Positions 62,909 through 64,000 of a stretch of 64,000 nt of DNA are shown here, one piece after another (the first letter of the stretch is position 1; every line of letters begins with the position of its first letter). The stretch spans positions 248,001 through 312,000 of the forward strand of contig JALKAY010000002.1 in NCBI GenBank assembly GCA_023015935.1, given 5' to 3'. Made by a program: the position numbers and the translations under genes. Below the pieces are notes generated by a model that saw only the letters and a program-made list of their open reading frames with translations, had not been told where the DNA came from and did no database searches. Source of the DNA: Flavobacteriaceae bacterium F08102. GTDB taxonomy: Bacteria > Bacteroidota > Bacteroidia > Flavobacteriales > Flavobacteriaceae.

Positions 62909-64000
62909 TTAATTTGGATTAATGGTCTTTGTAAATTTGGTTATAACTTCATCATCTTGGACGGGTTTAACATAGAACATTATTTTTTTGTTAAACTTGA
63001 TGAACTTATTGTTTTCATCTCTTATTTGTTGTCCAACCCCCGCTAGGCTCGCTTTTTCCCATTCGTGCTGTGTATTAAAAGGTCCTGTGCCATAAGAGGG
63101 GTCATAATAGGCATCACCAATTTGCACAATCACGTGATTAGGATAATCTGTAGGTGGAGAACTATTATTCTGTCCTTTTACACCGGGTACAGGATACATA
63201 TTGAATGTGTTAATGTATTTATATCCATTAGGTGCATTTTTCATGAGATCTTTTATATCAACGAACTCGTCATCACCGCCTGTCTGAGAATTTATTTTTT
63301 CGTCAGGTCCTGCTTGAACAGCAATGCTAAAAGGGGCTCCTTTTTGGTAATTAGCTCCTGGAGTGTCGGAAATGCCGTTTTCACCAGAATTTATCCACCA
63401 CGACTCTTTTATGTCATCTCCACTTACCTTTGGAACATTTAAAGGTTTAGGCATTGCATAGGTAAAATTAATATGAGTGGCTCCAACTCCAATTTTGGGA
63501 TGCCATGAGATGAATGGATGTGGTTTTCCGTCAACTCCTTCACGAAAGATCTTCTGATGGGGAGTTTCTACAATCCCATTGGGTCCAGAAAGAACATAGG
63601 TGTTATTTAATTGATTGACAATAAGATCATCGCCACCGAGTTTTACCTTTCGAGAAAACCTTTTCTTTTTTAAAACGTAAAGTCTTTGATTTGGTAAGCC
63701 GAATTTGTAGGGTATGAGTGGAATAGCCTCTTCGGAAGAGATTTTTGTATCTACAATACCGTTTGGTCCTGTCTCATATAGCCCTTTGTCATCCAACGTT
63801 AATGATTTCGTTTTTGAAAATCCAGAAACCCAAATCTTTGAAAACGGCCGACCATGACCTTTGGGGATAATAGCTATATCATCCCCACTAAGACCTGTTT
63901 CATTGACACCATTTTTCCCTGTATTAATAAATTGGGTTCCTTCAATAAAATTCCAGTTCTTAATGAACAGCCGTCCTCTTCCAGGTGGGGCGACAAGAAT
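62909..64000 (-). CDS. Repeat protein with GxNGIxDT units, partial
   Basis: The frame is open to the right edge (at least 363 residues), so the N-terminus is missing; the TTG at 63796 is internal. Four related units are visible: NTGKNGVNETGLSGDDIAII, ETGPNGIVDT, LSGPNGIVETPH and NSGENGISDTPGANY. The fullest has the pattern GxNGxxxTxxxGDDxxxIPxGxGxP, a calcium- or adhesin-like repeat seen in secreted bacterial proteins. The last ~110 residues are non-repetitive, with NHVIVQIGDAYYDPSYGTG, which weakly recalls cysteine-peptidase or transglutaminase-like domains. Function unknown. Confidence 0.7.
   Translation of the reverse strand: MLVAPPGRGRLFIKNWNFIEGTQFINTGKNGVNETGLSGDDIAIIPKGHGRPFSKIWVSGFSKTKSLTLDDKGLYETGPNGIVDTKISSEEAIPLIPYKFGLPNQRLYVLKKKRFSRKVKLGGDDLIVNQLNNTYVLSGPNGIVETPHQKIFREGVDGKPHPFISWHPKIGVGATHINFTYAMPKPLNVPKVSGDDIKESWWINSGENGISDTPGANYQKGAPFSIAVQAGPDEKINSQTGGDDEFVDIKDLMKNAPNGYKYINTFNMYPVPGVKGQNNSSPPTDYPNHVIVQIGDAYYDPSYGTGPFNTQHEWEKASLAGVGQQIRDENNKFIKFNKKIMFYVKPVQDDEVITKFTKTINPN

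Overview
The window is AT-rich chromosomal DNA from a member of the Bacteroidota, most likely a marine-type Flavobacteriaceae. Supporting signs are SusC/SusD pairs with FecR/ECF-sigma regulators, Bacteroidota-restricted families (DUF4465, DUF4369/TlpA lipoproteins, head-GIN/DUF2807, the DUF349 repeat protein), absence of clear Shine-Dalgarno sequences, and -7 elements of the TAnnTTTG type. I see no tRNA, rRNA, CRISPR array, phage or insertion sequence.

Layout. 1-34 kb is mostly conserved housekeeping sequence: the end of guaA with a LysM/periplasmic-binding protein; a pdhA-pdhC (E1alpha/E2) operon; a glycosyltransferase/LAB_N pair divergent from two tandem DUF368 lipid-carrier transporters and aroE; a DUF349 repeat protein; a FabH-type synthase; htpG; a D-Ala-D-Ala dipeptidase; an unknown conserved gene next to pyruvate carboxylase; an S1/P1 nuclease; an SPFH-DUF4177-PH-hydrolase-Arc cluster; a DUF819 transporter; AIM24 and DUF4442 proteins; a DUF4870-PadR-PspC-head-GIN envelope operon; trxB; and a membrane metallophosphoesterase.

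35.7-62.9 kb is the accessory core, all on the minus strand. It holds two tandem paralogous modules, each in the order ECF sigma, FecR anti-sigma, STN-containing SusC, SusD, DUF4465 lipoprotein, TlpA-like thiol oxidoreductase(s). Module B (60996 down to 48563) has three TlpA paralogs. Module A (48213 down to 38712) has one, followed by a separate pair of thioredoxin-fold proteins (38455 to 35745). A seventh TlpA lies upstream of module B (62861-61404), next to a repeat protein that runs off the right edge. No carbohydrate-active enzyme, sulfatase or peptidase is encoded with these SusCD pairs, so this does not look like a standard polysaccharide utilisation locus.

Proposed working of the modules (inference): SusC/SusD, with the surface lipoprotein DUF4465, captures and imports a ligand. 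The STN domain of SusC signals through FecR to free the sigma factor, and TlpA lipoproteins act on thiols or disulfides in the periplasm. Two non-coding features recur in both modules. One is a plus-strand terminator hairpin plus a TAAATTTG element in the fecR-susC gap, which resembles a cis-antisense sRNA. The other is a strong GC-core hairpin between the DUF4465 and TlpA genes. With the mosaic structure of the TlpA paralogs, these are the most interesting content of the window.
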